A stretch of DNA of 41,974 bases, taken from the NCBI GenBank assembly GCA_026710085.1, contig JAPORT010000095.1, positions 71,273 through 113,246 of the forward strand, in the 5' to 3' direction. Position numbers and translations under genes: made by a program. This stretch comes from Flavobacteriaceae bacterium. GTDB lineage: Bacteria > Bacteroidota > Bacteroidia > Flavobacteriales > Flavobacteriaceae. This document shows positions 1 to 8,015 of this stretch, one piece after another. The first letter of the stretch is position 1, and each line of letters begins with the position of its first letter. The notes under the pieces were generated by a model. That model was not told where the DNA came from. It saw nothing but the letters and a program-made list of their open reading frames with translations, and did no database searches.

Positions 1-225
1 GGCTACAAGTTTTAACCAAGATATAGGGGAATGGGATACCAGCCAAGTAACCGGTATGAGTCATATGTTTGATAGGGCTACAAGTTTTAACCAAGATATT
101 AGTAGTTGGGATACCAGCCAAGTAACCGATATGAGTTCGATGTTTTATAGTGCTACAAGTTTCAGCCAAGACCTAAGCCAATGGGACACCAGCCAAGTAA
201 CCGATGTGAGTCATATGTTTTTTAG
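1..225 (+). repeat. 75-bp tandem coding repeats (DUF285 units)
   Basis: Three consecutive copies with an exact 75-bp period: the string gctacaagttt begins near positions 2, 77 and 152. Each copy encodes one 25-residue repeat. Copies one and two are nearly identical over most of their length. The array continues beyond the left window edge, so its copy number is unknown and could vary by slippage or recombination. Confidence 0.85.
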
Positions 226-877
226 GAGTAGCATAATACTTAATTACTATCAACAAGATGAGGTTTATAGTCAAATTAAAAAAGGTGATTTTGATAGTTA
301 TCTCAAAGCGTTTATACAAGACGCCAAACGCTATGGATTGGATTTATCGCATATTGACACAAAAAATTATGAATTTGAGATTTATGATAAAAGTGAGATC
401 CCATATCGCATCCATGAAGAAACGGGAAAAGAATATAAACCTAGAGCCCTAGCGTATTATACTTGTTCAGATAAAGTTGGGATAAGTGTTGCAAAGGATT
501 ATTGGGAAAATGGGGAGTTCATAGAGTTATTAAGGACTATGTGGCATGAATTAGGACACACTATATTAGGATTAGAACATTTATATCAACGAGGACAAAT
601 CATGTCAGGGAGACACTCAAACCCACAATTACCCAAAGGACAAACCGATAAAAACAAAGATTGGAGTATCTACAATTCTAAGAGTAACGATTGGGAACAT
701 CAAATTAATGGTCAAAGTGATGATTGGGAACGCAAAATGCGTGATTTATTTACAGGGCAATACCAAATCCAATACGATTGTAGGAATAACGGAGAAAAAG
801 CCGTATTGATAAGACCTCACACCCACCCACATTTAGACCCCCATGATCATCATTCACATGGAAATCACTATCATTAA
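2..877 (+). CDS. BspA-like (DUF285) repeat protein with C-terminal zinc-metalloprotease-like domain, 5' partial
   Basis: The reading frame is open to the left window edge, so the N-terminus and any signal peptide are missing. The visible part starts with about three 25-residue DUF285/BspA-type repeats (pattern SFNQDI-x-x-WDTSQVT-x-M-x-x-MF), usually found on surface proteins. A non-repeat domain of about 150 residues follows, carrying [12 protein letters not shown] (codons from 545). This has the HExxH zinc and catalytic core plus a third His, but one residue further away than in the metzincin consensus HExxHxxGxxH. A QIM/SG turn follows, as in several Bacteroidota HELGH proteins. The tail is His-rich ([12 protein letters not shown] and more). 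Inference: a secreted or surface protease with a metal-binding tail. The domain call rests on the motif alone. Confidence 0.72.
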   Translation, partial: ATSFNQDIGEWDTSQVTGMSHMFDRATSFNQDISSWDTSQVTDMSSMFYSATSFSQDLSQWDTSQVTDVSHMFFRSSIILNYYQQDEVYSQIKKGDFDSYLKAFIQDAKRYGLDLSHIDTKNYEFEIYDKSEIPYRIHEETGKEYKPRALAYYTCSDKVGISVAKDYWENGEFIELLRTMWHELGHTILGLEHLYQRGQIMSGRHSNPQLPKGQTDKNKDWSIYNSKSNDWEHQINGQSDDWERKMRDLFTGQYQIQYDCRNNGEKAVLIRPHTHPHLDPHDHHSHGNHYH

Positions 878-892
878 GATATTTATTTTGTT

Positions 893-900
893 TATCTTTG
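893..900 (+). promoter_or_regulatory. Candidate Bacteroidota -7 promoter box TATCTTTG
   Basis: TATCTTTG fits the Bacteroidota -7 consensus TAnnTTTG and ends 17 bp before the ATG of the next gene (918). No TTG was found at the usual -33 spacing, so this is a half-site call. It would start the cluster of small genes independently of the protease gene. Confidence 0.4.
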
Positions 901-917
901 TTCTCTTTTAACTCACA

Positions 918-1100
918 ATGAAAAAGTTTGAGACGCCAGGATACATAGAAAAATCAACCCTAACGGCTAGTAAATTAAATAGAATGCAACAATTTAACCG
1001 AGCTATAAGCCTATCAAAATTATCAAATCAAAACACGGATAGACGTTATAAAAACCCAAATCCCAATGCACCATCCAATAATGTAAAGGAACGGAGTTAA
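918..1100 (+). CDS. Small basic hypothetical protein (60 aa)
   Basis: ATG start 17 bp after a TATCTTTG box. The product is Lys/Asn/Arg-rich and probably disordered, with a C-terminus rich in Asn and Pro (YKNPNPNAPSNN). No known domain is recognised and there is no signal peptide or membrane segment. It is first of three small same-strand ORFs between the protease and the Fic locus. It could be a small accessory protein, or a chance ORF; the promoter-like box and upstream ATG favour a real gene. Confidence 0.4.
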   Translation: MKKFETPGYIEKSTLTASKLNRMQQFNRAISLSKLSNQNTDRRYKNPNPNAPSNNVKERS

Positions 1101-1133
1101 TCAAACGCACTAATTTTACACAAATTTTATATT

Positions 1134-1499
1134 ATGGAAGTTTCAGAACACATTAAAAAAGCAATAAAGCAAATGAAACCAATACAACAATCAACAATAC
1201 CGAATTATTTTAAGGAGTTAATGGAGCAAGTAGAATTCCCCTCATTTAAAAACCTAGAACTAACAAAATCATTTAATAAAACAACACCTCTAATGAAATC
1301 AATAAATTTAACGTCAGAAATTGCAGGGAGACCATTCCAGCCAGAACTAAATGAAATAGAAATGAATGAAGTAGAAGACCCAACACCTATTTTTAACCAT
1401 ATTAAAGAGCTATTAGAACAAAATCTCAAAATAAACAAAAAGAGTTATGAGGTTCTAAAAAGTATCCAAAAGGGTTTAGAAAAAGAAACCAATAAATAA
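1134..1499 (+). CDS. Hypothetical protein (121 aa), charged and largely helical
   Basis: Starts 33 bp after the previous small gene. The product is hydrophilic. The middle (about residues 30-80) is Pro/Asn/Thr-rich; the C-terminal 40 residues (IKELLEQNLKINKKSYEVLKSIQ) have a heptad-like pattern that could form a coiled coil. No signal peptide, membrane segment or known domain is seen. It lies directly before a tiny membrane-protein ORF (8 bp gap). The function is unknown; a structural or regulatory partner inside an accessory cluster is possible. Confidence 0.5.
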   Translation: MEVSEHIKKAIKQMKPIQQSTIPNYFKELMEQVEFPSFKNLELTKSFNKTTPLMKSINLTSEIAGRPFQPELNEIEMNEVEDPTPIFNHIKELLEQNLKINKKSYEVLKSIQKGLEKETNK

Positions 1500-1506
1500 C
1501 CCCCTA

Positions 1507-1638
1507 ATGCCCCTATCCGAAATCTTATTAATATCCGTCTTAACAGGCGTTTTAATTTTTTTAACCCTTAGTTTTTTAGAATCAAGGAGGTATTTCAAAG
1601 AACTCAAATCAAGGAATTCTAAGGAAAATAAACCATAG
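1507..1638 (+). CDS. Tiny single-pass membrane protein (43 aa)
   Basis: ATG at 1507, 8 bp after the previous stop. Residues 5-24 form one hydrophobic segment (ILLISVLTGVLIFLTLSFL), followed by a strongly basic, charged tail (ESRRYFKELKSRNSKENKP), so the tail is expected to be cytoplasmic. Size, topology and tight spacing to the 121-aa gene suggest a real small gene in the same transcript. Holin-like or toxin-like peptides have such an outline, but there is no specific evidence for either role. Confidence 0.4.
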   Translation: MPLSEILLISVLTGVLIFLTLSFLESRRYFKELKSRNSKENKP

Positions 1639-1731
1639 CCTCAAATTGAGGCATGCAAACGCAAATAAAACCAACGTTATAGACATTTACCAAACAAACT
1701 AATGCCATATTCACTCATCTAAGTAAAAAAC

Positions 1732-1917
1732 ATGAAAAAAAATTCATCAACATCAAATGACCATTTAGTTCAAATGTTAAAAAAAAGTGCTAAAAGAGAA
1801 TTATCAGCAGAACACAAAAGAGAGCAACGGATTAATTATGCGATGTCTTGTTCTGGGGATTATAGTGAAAAGTCAAGGAAACTAGCTGAAGAGGTTGTAG
1901 ATAAATTTTATGGATGA
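1732..1917 (+). CDS. Small protein upstream of Fic, candidate antitoxin (61 aa)
   Basis: Hydrophilic helical 61-residue protein whose stop overlaps the start of the Fic gene by 4 bp (ATGA), so translation is probably coupled. Small genes in this position usually encode Fic antitoxins (VbhA type), which carry an inhibitory helix [S/T]xxxE[G/N]. That motif is not clearly present here: the nearest match, SAKREL at residues 19-24, lacks the final Gly/Asn. The stretch RINYAMSCSGDYSEKS somewhat resembles the region where VbhA-like proteins place the motif. The antitoxin role is inferred from position. Confidence 0.55.
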   Translation: MKKNSSTSNDHLVQMLKKSAKRELSAEHKREQRINYAMSCSGDYSEKSRKLAEEVVDKFYG

Positions 1918-2534
1918 TTATACATGAAATAACTCATACTGAAAAACATCCTGTATATCAAAAAACACAGTTTGAAAATTCTTTGAGGCAGCTTAATTTT
2001 TTGCTTTCTATAATAGAAAGTTCGTTAAGTCTCAGTCAAAATTTTTTATCTCAAACAGTTATTAAAGCCTTAAACTATCATGCCATCGCTTGTTTACATT
2101 TTTTTGCAGGTGAGTATAGACAATGCAATGTGAAAGTAGGCAACATAGAGTGCCCAGAACACTTCCGATTACCAACCTTAATGGATCATTTTGTAAATTC
2201 AGTCAATAGGTATTGGAATGAACATGATATAGTTACTTTATCAGCATATGTTTTATGGAAATTAAACTGTATCCATCCGTTCATTAATGGTAACGGACGG
2301 ACGGCGAGAGCTTGTTGCTATTTTGTGCTTTGTTTAAAATTGGGAGTCATTCCAAATACCCAAGAACTTTTACCAAACTTACTAACAAAGGACAGAGATA
2401 AATACTTAAAAGCGTTAAGATTGGTAGATAATTTGATGGTACAAGATCCTCAAAAACCTTTAAAAGAAAAGATACAACCTCTATCATCATTGATTACAGA
2501 ATTAATGATGGAGCAACTATCTCATAAAGCTTAA
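1914..2534 (+). CDS. Fic-family AMP-transferase-like protein (206 aa)
   Basis: The Fic active-site motif HPFINGNGRTAR is complete at residues 121-132 and matches HPFx[D/N]GNGRxxR, with the catalytic His and phosphate-binding loop. A flap-like segment GEYRQCNVKVG lies at 66-76. The protein is compact (206 aa), with no N-terminal or C-terminal inhibitory helix recognised, so an external inhibitor (the overlapping 61-aa protein) would be needed. Such enzymes transfer AMP or other phosphate-containing groups to protein hydroxyls; the target cannot be predicted. The pair may be a toxin-antitoxin module or a regulatory modifier. Confidence 0.85.
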   Translation: MIIHEITHTEKHPVYQKTQFENSLRQLNFLLSIIESSLSLSQNFLSQTVIKALNYHAIACLHFFAGEYRQCNVKVGNIECPEHFRLPTLMDHFVNSVNRYWNEHDIVTLSAYVLWKLNCIHPFINGNGRTARACCYFVLCLKLGVIPNTQELLPNLLTKDRDKYLKALRLVDNLMVQDPQKPLKEKIQPLSSLITELMMEQLSHKA

Positions 2535-3173
2535 TAAGAGTAAAGGAATTGAGTCGTTATGATTCAACTTCACGGATTTCACTTCTACGGGGCTTTGGTA
2601 CTGACGCAAGGCGTATCCATTGCTTTGCTTTTAGGTTTTCAGCCTTGATGTAGGATTGATTGTCAATTTACTTCATGGGTTCAGTCTTTTGAATTGTTTT
2701 TCCACTTTTTCAACTGCTCAAAGATTATAAATTGGAAAATGAAGTCATTGGATAGTAATTGCTTGGCTTTTTCTTTGGTTTCAAGTCCTTGGGCATATTC
2801 GGGGCTATCGTCTTTATATCGAAGTCCTCTTCGATACTTTCTGTAAAGTGTCAAAAATTCATGCACGACAAAGACTTAATCAATGTTGATACATGGTATC
2901 GATTTACTCCTATAGAACCCTTGGAAAATGGAGTGTCGCATCGAATCCAAAAGCAAAGGGAAACGAGTATGGATGTAGAGCCATGACTCCAAGCTATTGA
3001 AGGAGATAAAAAAGTTTGATTATGGTGGTGATGGATGATAAATACATTAGTTTCCCTATCGAGGAGATACCGAAAAGAGTAGAAGGATTTAGAGGAAAGA
3101 AGTATATGCCAAAGTGATAAAAGTATATCAAAGTAAACAATGAACAAGTTCGGTTTTTACAACGATTCTTAAT
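2535..3173. other. Gene-poor interval with a decayed RelE/HigB-like toxin remnant
   Basis: No intact gene. On the plus strand at about 2925-3110 the translation, across frames, gives W-K-M-E, then SKSKGKR, then MVVMDDKYISFPIEEIPKR. These are the same landmarks as the RelE/HigB-like remnant at 4.5-4.9 kb (WKME, SKSKGKR, AIDDKFRTITLSIEKI). At least two frame changes and stop codons separate the pieces. The 2535-2900 part shows nothing recognisable beyond short ORFs. Confidence 0.45.
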
Positions 3174-3181
3174 TACCTTTG
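3174..3181 (+). promoter_or_regulatory. Candidate -7 promoter box TACCTTTG that sets the mntA start
   Basis: TACCTTTG fits TAnnTTTG. It overlaps the TTG that opens the longest frame (3179), so that TTG is unlikely to be translated. The GTG at 3209 lies about 20 bp beyond the expected transcription start. No clear -33 TTG was found. Confidence 0.4.
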
Positions 3182-3208
3182 TTTTGTAAGTCATTAGGAT
3201 TGTGCATC

Positions 3209-3541
3209 GTGATAACTGAAAAACAAAAACAAATTATTATTAAGGAAATGAAACCTTATGAGCCAACTAAAATTGGAGTTTTCGGTTCATATGCAAGAGG
3301 AGATAATGGAGAAGATAGTGATATTGACATTTTATACTCATTCAACAACACTCCTGATTTAGCAGAATTAGCAGGGTTAAAAAGAGCTATTAGGAAAAAA
3401 CTAAACAAAAAAGTAGATTTAATGTGCTTTGAATATATAAACCCATACATCAAAAAACAGGTTTTAGGCGAATTAAGAATATTTTTTCATAACAAAAACC
3501 CAAAAGAAAAAAGACCTCCATCTGTGTTTGAACATCATTAA
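3209..3541 (+). CDS. mntA: MntA-type nucleotidyltransferase (minimal nucleotidyltransferase, antitoxin of HEPN pair)
   Basis: Minimal nucleotidyltransferase of about 110 residues with the signature GSYARGDNGEDSDIDI (GSx10DxD), the two Asp being the metal ligands, and a third acidic strand near KKVDLMCF. In MntA/HepT systems this enzyme AMPylates and silences the HEPN ribonuclease. The start is taken as GTG 3209 because an upstream TTG falls inside a promoter-like box. The downstream HepT gene overlaps by 14 bp in another frame, the usual tight coupling. The C-terminal KNPKEKRPP tail is basic. Confidence 0.85.
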   Translation: MITEKQKQIIIKEMKPYEPTKIGVFGSYARGDNGEDSDIDILYSFNNTPDLAELAGLKRAIRKKLNKKVDLMCFEYINPYIKKQVLGELRIFFHNKNPKEKRPPSVFEHH

Positions 3542-3905
3542 AGATTCACTAGAAAAGATCATTATTATCGTAAAAGATAATAAACTCAAAACATTTGACG
3601 ACTTTATAGATGCATGGCAAATTCAGGGAACTATTTTGTTAGAATTACAAACTGTTGGTGAGAATGTAAAACATATTCCTCAAGAGGTCGTCAACCAATT
3701 TAAAAACATTCCCTTGCTCAATTTAAGAGATATGCGCCATGATCTTGCTCATAACTATCCGGGAATTAATTTGGAATCTGCTTGGGAACTTATTGTTCAA
3801 AGTCCTAAACTAAAAAAAGAATTCTATAAGGTAGCCGATTATATGGGAGTGAAAATGGAAGATAAAATGACAATCGGATTGAGGCGAAAACTTAAGGGAT
3901 GTTGA
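3528..3905 (+). CDS. hepT: HepT-like HEPN-domain ribonuclease toxin (DUF86)
   Basis: 125-residue all-helical HEPN protein. The RNase motif Rx4HxY is present as RHDLAHNY near residues 90-97, together with the preceding LRDM helix. A GENVKHIPQEV segment at about residue 44 is typical of DUF86/HepT. The frame opens with TTG at 3528 inside the end of mntA. HepT proteins cut or inactivate RNA and are neutralised by AMPylation from MntA. Both genes look intact here, unlike the other toxin modules in the window. The last 15 residues (MTIGLRRKLKGC) run past the usual family end and may be junction sequence. Confidence 0.82.
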   Translation: MNIIKDSLEKIIIIVKDNKLKTFDDFIDAWQIQGTILLELQTVGENVKHIPQEVVNQFKNIPLLNLRDMRHDLAHNYPGINLESAWELIVQSPKLKKEFYKVADYMGVKMEDKMTIGLRRKLKGC

Positions 3906-4170
3906 AACCGGAAGAACGACGTATCAAATAGATTTTATCATTTTGGCATAGAATACCCGATCTAACAAGTTGAAAAGCCCAAGTGGATAGATAAAGATCC
4001 AAAGAACGCACTGCCTCGTTTGTAAACCTCATCGTTATAAAAGTCCCCACTCAGTCATCATTTTGGGGTGCAGAACTTTATAAAAGTGCTATAATGAATA
4101 AAATGTCTACCTTAACTTTCGAATGAAACTTTGTTTGCAATTTTTTATTAACATCCTAATTCTGTAAGAT
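3906..4170. other. Intergenic debris with a toxin-locus tail repeat
   Basis: No ORF of note. At 3997-4036 it carries a degenerate copy of the tail of the decayed toxin at 4848-4888 (PKN-x-x-PR in translation), so an earlier module of the same kind probably stood here. Confidence 0.4.
3997..4036 (+). repeat. Direct repeat shared with 4848-4888 (toxin 3' end)
   Basis: The two 40-bp segments share atccaaagaa, then tgcctcgtt, then aacct, with scattered substitutions. Both encode a PKN(A/T)(L/M)PR tail ending in a stop. This points to duplication of the toxin-antitoxin module or repeated insertion of related modules at neighbouring places. Confidence 0.5.
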
Positions 4171-4550
4171 GTGAAAGTAATTTTCGATGTTAAAAAAAAT
4201 CACATGGATGACTTGCTAGATGATCTGAAAAAACATCAATATGTAAGAATTATAAGAACGGATGATTTGAATGGAAAATTAACTTCCAGTCCAGATGGAG
4301 AACGAAAAGAGGTGGAAATTGATGTTTCACGGTATGAAAAATCAGATGAAATAGGGGACTTCATGAAAATTTAAATGATGCCAACATAATAGACTACAAC
4401 CAGAGTAACGAAGAGTTTTTATGGGGATTTGAACAAAGTTTGCTTGAATCTGAATTAGCGAGTCAAGGAAAACTAAAATTAGAATCGGCTGAAGGCTTCT
4501 TGAATGGGTTATCCGATAGTTCGAACGTTTTCATACCAAAAAGATTTTAA
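4171..4550 (+). pseudogene. Decayed antitoxin of a RelE/HigB-type module
   Basis: The first part (4171-4374; GTG start; KVIFDVKKNHMDDLLDDLKK, then YVRIIR) resembles the N-terminus of small Bacteroidota antitoxins that begin KLxLDIKDxKADFFxELLK. A frameshift near 4371 moves the family-like C-terminus into another frame (4371-4550: FLWGFEQSLLESELASQGK, KLKLESAEGFLNGL), matching the usual E-x-x-x-x-GKLKx3AxxFLxEL ending. The two halves together have about the expected length. An active-gene reading would need programmed frameshifting, for which there is no sign. The family resemblance is from memory. Confidence 0.5.
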
Positions 4551-4873
4551 GAAACTCAAGAAAGAAATTTCCTTCATTAGTTCAAGAGACCAACGAATGA
4601 ATCAAATCGCTAAAAAACAATCCAAAACAAGGTGTGCCGTTAAGGAATAATTGTTGGAAAATGGAATAAACCATCAAATCTAAAAGCAAAGGAAAAAGAG
4701 ATGGCGGTCGAATCATCACTCATGTTATTGAAATAGATCAAAAGGTCAGATGGTTAGCTATCGACGATAAATTCAGAACCATTACGCTATCTATTGAAAA
4801 AATTCTGAAAAGAATAGAAGAGTCTAAAAAAGTAGAAAAGGATGATAATCCAAAGAATACGATGCCTCGTTAA
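4507..4873 (+). pseudogene. Decayed RelE/HigB-family toxin
   Basis: Overlaps the antitoxin remnant. Reading across frames gives YQKDFKKLKKEI, then QGVPLRNNCWKM, then KSKGKRDGGRIITHV, and finally LAIDDKFRTITLSIEKILKRIEE. This is the order expected of a RelE/HigB mRNA interferase (FxKxxKKLxKK, GxPLGxxxxKxR, SKGKGKxGGxRVIT, LLAIYDKSExxTI). At least two frameshifts and a TAA at about 4627 interrupt it, so no functional toxin can be made. The conserved basic GKR-GGR core survives, which makes the assignment fairly safe. Confidence 0.6.
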
Positions 4874-4968
4874 TGAACCTAATTGTTAATACATTCTGTC
4901 ATGAAGACTTGAAATTCTTCCAAATATATTTTCTTTGGTATTTTGTATCCGATTTTAACGTAAGATAA

Positions 4969-6012
4969 ATGATGAAATACACCACCATACCAGGAACTCA
5001 AACCAAAGTGAGTAAAATTTGCCTTGGAACCATGACTTGGGGAGAACAAAATAATCAAGAAGAGGCTTTCCAACAAATGGATTATGCAGTCGATCAAGGC
5101 GTTAATTTTTTTGATGCTGCGGAGTTGTATCCCATTCCACCCAATGCAAAAACTTATGGGGATACCGAAAAAATCATTGGAAACTGGTTTCAAAAAACAG
5201 GGAAAAGAAATCAGGTTGTTCTCGCAACAAAAGTTTCTGGCCCCGCAGCTTTTGTGGCTCACATCAGAGATAATCTCGGATTTTCAGATGAGGCGATAGA
5301 TCAAGCATTAGAAAACAGTTTGCACCGATTACAAACAGATTATATTGATTTATATCAATTGCATTGGCCAGAACGCCCGACCAACTTTTTTGGACAAAGA
5401 GGATATCGCTTTTATGAAGGGCCGCTTTGGAAAAATAATTTTCATCAAGTATTACAACGATTGGCTTTTCATATCCAAGCCGGTAAAATCAGGTATATTG
5501 GAGTATCGAATGAAACGCCATGGGGACTGATGAAGTTTTTACAGATCGCCAAAGAATATGATTTACCTTTGATTCGTACAGTGCAAAATCCTTATTCATT
5601 GGTCAATCGACTGTTTGAAGTGGGTAATGCTGAAATATGCCACAATGAAGATATGGGACTACTCGCTTATTCTCCTTTGGCATTTGGAACTCTTTCTGGA
5701 AAATACCTAGATGGGAAAAAACCAGAGAAGTCAAGATTAGCACTCTTTCCACATTATGATCGATATAATCGAGGCCCTTGTGTTGAGGCCACTAGAAAAT
5801 ATGTTGCATTGGCTCAAAAACATGGTTTCAAACCGGCTCAACTGGCATTGGCATTCGTCACGAGCAGACCATTTTTGACATCCAACATCATTGGCGCAAC
5901 CACGGTGGCGCAATTGCAAGAAAATATTGGAAGCATTGAAGTGGACCTCGGTGAGGAGATCCTCAAAGAAATCAATCGTATCCAAGAAAGTATCCCCAAT
6001 CCATCACCATAA
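4969..6012 (+). CDS. tas: Aldo/keto reductase, Tas-like (NADPH-dependent)
   Basis: 347 residues, full family length. The AKR tetrad is visible: D49 and Y54 (FFDAAELYP), K88 (LATKVSG) and H132 (LYQLHWPER). The start MKYTTIPGTQTKVSKICLGTMTWGEQN and the NNQEEAF insert are typical of the Tas branch, which reduces aldehydes or ketones with NADPH. The nucleotide-binding end is seen at SNIIGATTVAQLQENI (residues 305-320). The gene is monocistronic, between a toxin graveyard and the convergent acetate operon. The physiological substrate is unknown. The frame begins MMK; either Met could start it. Confidence 0.88.
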   Translation: MMKYTTIPGTQTKVSKICLGTMTWGEQNNQEEAFQQMDYAVDQGVNFFDAAELYPIPPNAKTYGDTEKIIGNWFQKTGKRNQVVLATKVSGPAAFVAHIRDNLGFSDEAIDQALENSLHRLQTDYIDLYQLHWPERPTNFFGQRGYRFYEGPLWKNNFHQVLQRLAFHIQAGKIRYIGVSNETPWGLMKFLQIAKEYDLPLIRTVQNPYSLVNRLFEVGNAEICHNEDMGLLAYSPLAFGTLSGKYLDGKKPEKSRLALFPHYDRYNRGPCVEATRKYVALAQKHGFKPAQLALAFVTSRPFLTSNIIGATTVAQLQENIGSIEVDLGEEILKEINRIQESIPNPSP

Positions 6013-6083
6013 GGATCTTGAATCGAAGATTTCTATTAGCGTTGATGAACCAAATATTAAAATAACCGAGAGGGGTTGAAAAA

Positions 6084-7988
6084 TCATGAGGCAAGCCCCG
6101 CTTTTTCAATAATTTCTTGGACCACGTCTGGATTTAAAAGGGTCGATATATCGCCCAGTTGTTGGATGTCTTGACTAGCCACTTTTCTTAAAATACGACG
6201 CATGATTTTCCCTGATCTGGTTTTTGGCAAATCGGGGACTAATAATACTTTATCGGGTTTAGCGATGGGGCCAATAAAAAGACGAACTTCCTGAATAATT
6301 TCATCGATAATGGTATCATGATCCATGGATGAATCGTCTCCTAAAACAACATAAGCATAAATTCCCTCCCCTTTGATTTGGTGAGGAAATCCAACCACGG
6401 CAGATTCTGTCACATTTTTATGTGCATTGATGGCATTTTCAATTTCAGCAGTTCCCAATCGATGACCTGATACATTAATCACATCATCAACTCTTCCCAA
6501 AATACGCAGATAGCCATCATGATCTCTTTTGGCTTCATCACCAGTAAAATACATGCCAGGATACATAGAAAAATAAGTTTCTTTACAACGCTGATGATCT
6601 CCCCATGTGGTTCTCAAGATGCTTGGCCATGGAAATTGAATGCAGAGATTCCCCTTGACATTCATTCCTTCAAGAATTTTTCCGGTTTTATCGACCAGGA
6701 CGGGTTGAACGCCTGGTAGGGGCAATGAGGCAAAGGTGGGTTTATTCGGAGTAACACCTGCAATCGGTGATATCATCATGCCCCCAGTTTCGGTCTGCCA
6801 CCAAGTATCAACGATAGGACATCTTCCTCGACCAATGTGTTTGTGATACCAATGCCAGGCTTCTTTATTGATAGGCTCACCAACCGAGCCAATGACTTTT
6901 AATGATTCCAAAGAATACTTTTTGGGAAGATCACTTCCGTAAGCTTGAAGCGCTCGGATGGCTGTTGGGGCAGTATAAAATTGATTCACGTGGTGTTTGT
7001 CGATGATTTCCCAGAATCTACCTGGATGTGGAAAAGTCGGCACACCTTCAAACATAAGGGTTGTGGCTCCTGCCAGCAAGGGACCATAGACGATGTAAGA
7101 ATGACCTGTAATCCAACCCACATCAGCAGAACACCAATAAATATCATTCTGTTGGTATTGAAAAACATTGATAAAGGTATAAGCGGTATAGACCATATAA
7201 CCAGCCGTGGTATGAACCACCCCTTTTGGTTTTCCAGTGGATCCTGAGGTGTACAGAATAAATAAAGGATCTTCAGCATCCATGATCGTCGGCTGATGTT
7301 TTGTTGAGATATTGGAAACTAAGTCTTCCCACCAAATATCACGAGACGTTTTCATTGAGATTGGTTGTCCTGTTCGCTTGAACACAACGACATGTTGGAC
7401 ACTTTTTGTGGATGCTAGAGCTTGATCGACTAATTTTTTGACTTCAATGGTTTTTTCACCTCGGAAGTTTCCATCAGAGGTAATGACCAATTTAGCTTGG
7501 CAATTATCGATTCGATCGGCCAATGAATGTGCTGAAAATCCGGCAAACACGACCGAATGAATGGCTCCAATGCGAGCACAAGCTAACATCGCGATGGCTG
7601 CCTGAACAACCATAGGCATGTAGATAATGACACGATCTCCTTTAGTGATCCCTAGCGTTTCAAGCCCATTGGCAAACCGACAAGTTTCATCATGTAATTC
7701 TCTATAACTTAGTTTGATGACGGATTCATCAGGATGATTAGGCTCCCAGATAATGGCGACTTTGTCGGGATGCTTTTCGACATGTTTGTCAAGGGCGTTA
7801 TCAGTAATGTTGAGTTTGGCATTTTCAAACCATTTGATTTGGGGCGTTTGGAAATCCCAATCCAAAACCCTATTCCACTTTTGATGCCAGTTGAAATCTT
7901 CAGCTATTTGCTCCCAAAAACTTTCAGGGTCATCAATACTTTTTTGGTATTGATGACAATATTGATGTAAGCTACTGATTCGTTTCAT
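6084..7988 (-). CDS. acs: Acetyl-CoA synthetase
   Basis: 634 residues, close to the usual 640-650. Shows the adenylate-forming signature LYTSGSTGKPKGVVHT (about 247-262), the ACS segment DVGWITGHSYIVYGPL, the WWQTETGG motif, GDEAKRDHDGYLRILGRVDD, and the C-terminal PKTRSGKIMRR whose Lys is the catalytic, acetylation-controlled residue. It makes acetyl-CoA from acetate, ATP and CoA in the cytoplasm. It is the last gene of a minus-strand run with a DUF4212 small subunit and a sodium/solute symporter, only 27 bp from the latter, so uptake and activation of acetate (or a similar short acid) are co-transcribed. Confidence 0.95.
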   Translation of the reverse strand: MKRISSLHQYCHQYQKSIDDPESFWEQIAEDFNWHQKWNRVLDWDFQTPQIKWFENAKLNITDNALDKHVEKHPDKVAIIWEPNHPDESVIKLSYRELHDETCRFANGLETLGITKGDRVIIYMPMVVQAAIAMLACARIGAIHSVVFAGFSAHSLADRIDNCQAKLVITSDGNFRGEKTIEVKKLVDQALASTKSVQHVVVFKRTGQPISMKTSRDIWWEDLVSNISTKHQPTIMDAEDPLFILYTSGSTGKPKGVVHTTAGYMVYTAYTFINVFQYQQNDIYWCSADVGWITGHSYIVYGPLLAGATTLMFEGVPTFPHPGRFWEIIDKHHVNQFYTAPTAIRALQAYGSDLPKKYSLESLKVIGSVGEPINKEAWHWYHKHIGRGRCPIVDTWWQTETGGMMISPIAGVTPNKPTFASLPLPGVQPVLVDKTGKILEGMNVKGNLCIQFPWPSILRTTWGDHQRCKETYFSMYPGMYFTGDEAKRDHDGYLRILGRVDDVINVSGHRLGTAEIENAINAHKNVTESAVVGFPHQIKGEGIYAYVVLGDDSSMDHDTIIDEIIQEVRLFIGPIAKPDKVLLVPDLPKTRSGKIMRRILRKVASQDIQQLGDISTLLNPDVVQEIIEKAGLAS

Positions 7989-8015
7989 AGATGAATATTA
8001 ATGCTTCATGCGGGG

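Noticed and set aside
1-225. CRISPR array
   Set aside because: The 75-bp repeats are contiguous, in frame and coding (DUF285); there are no spacers.
2681-2866. Minus-strand ORF of 61 residues as a gene
   Set aside because: No family, no promoter, and it runs against plus-strand toxin debris; composition alone was not enough.
4171-4374. Intact 67-residue antitoxin gene
   Set aside because: The family-like C-terminal half follows in another frame, so this is the front part of a frameshifted gene.
4879-5262. Minus-strand ORF overlapping the aldo/keto reductase start
   Set aside because: Antisense to a complete AKR with all catalytic residues; no domain of its own.
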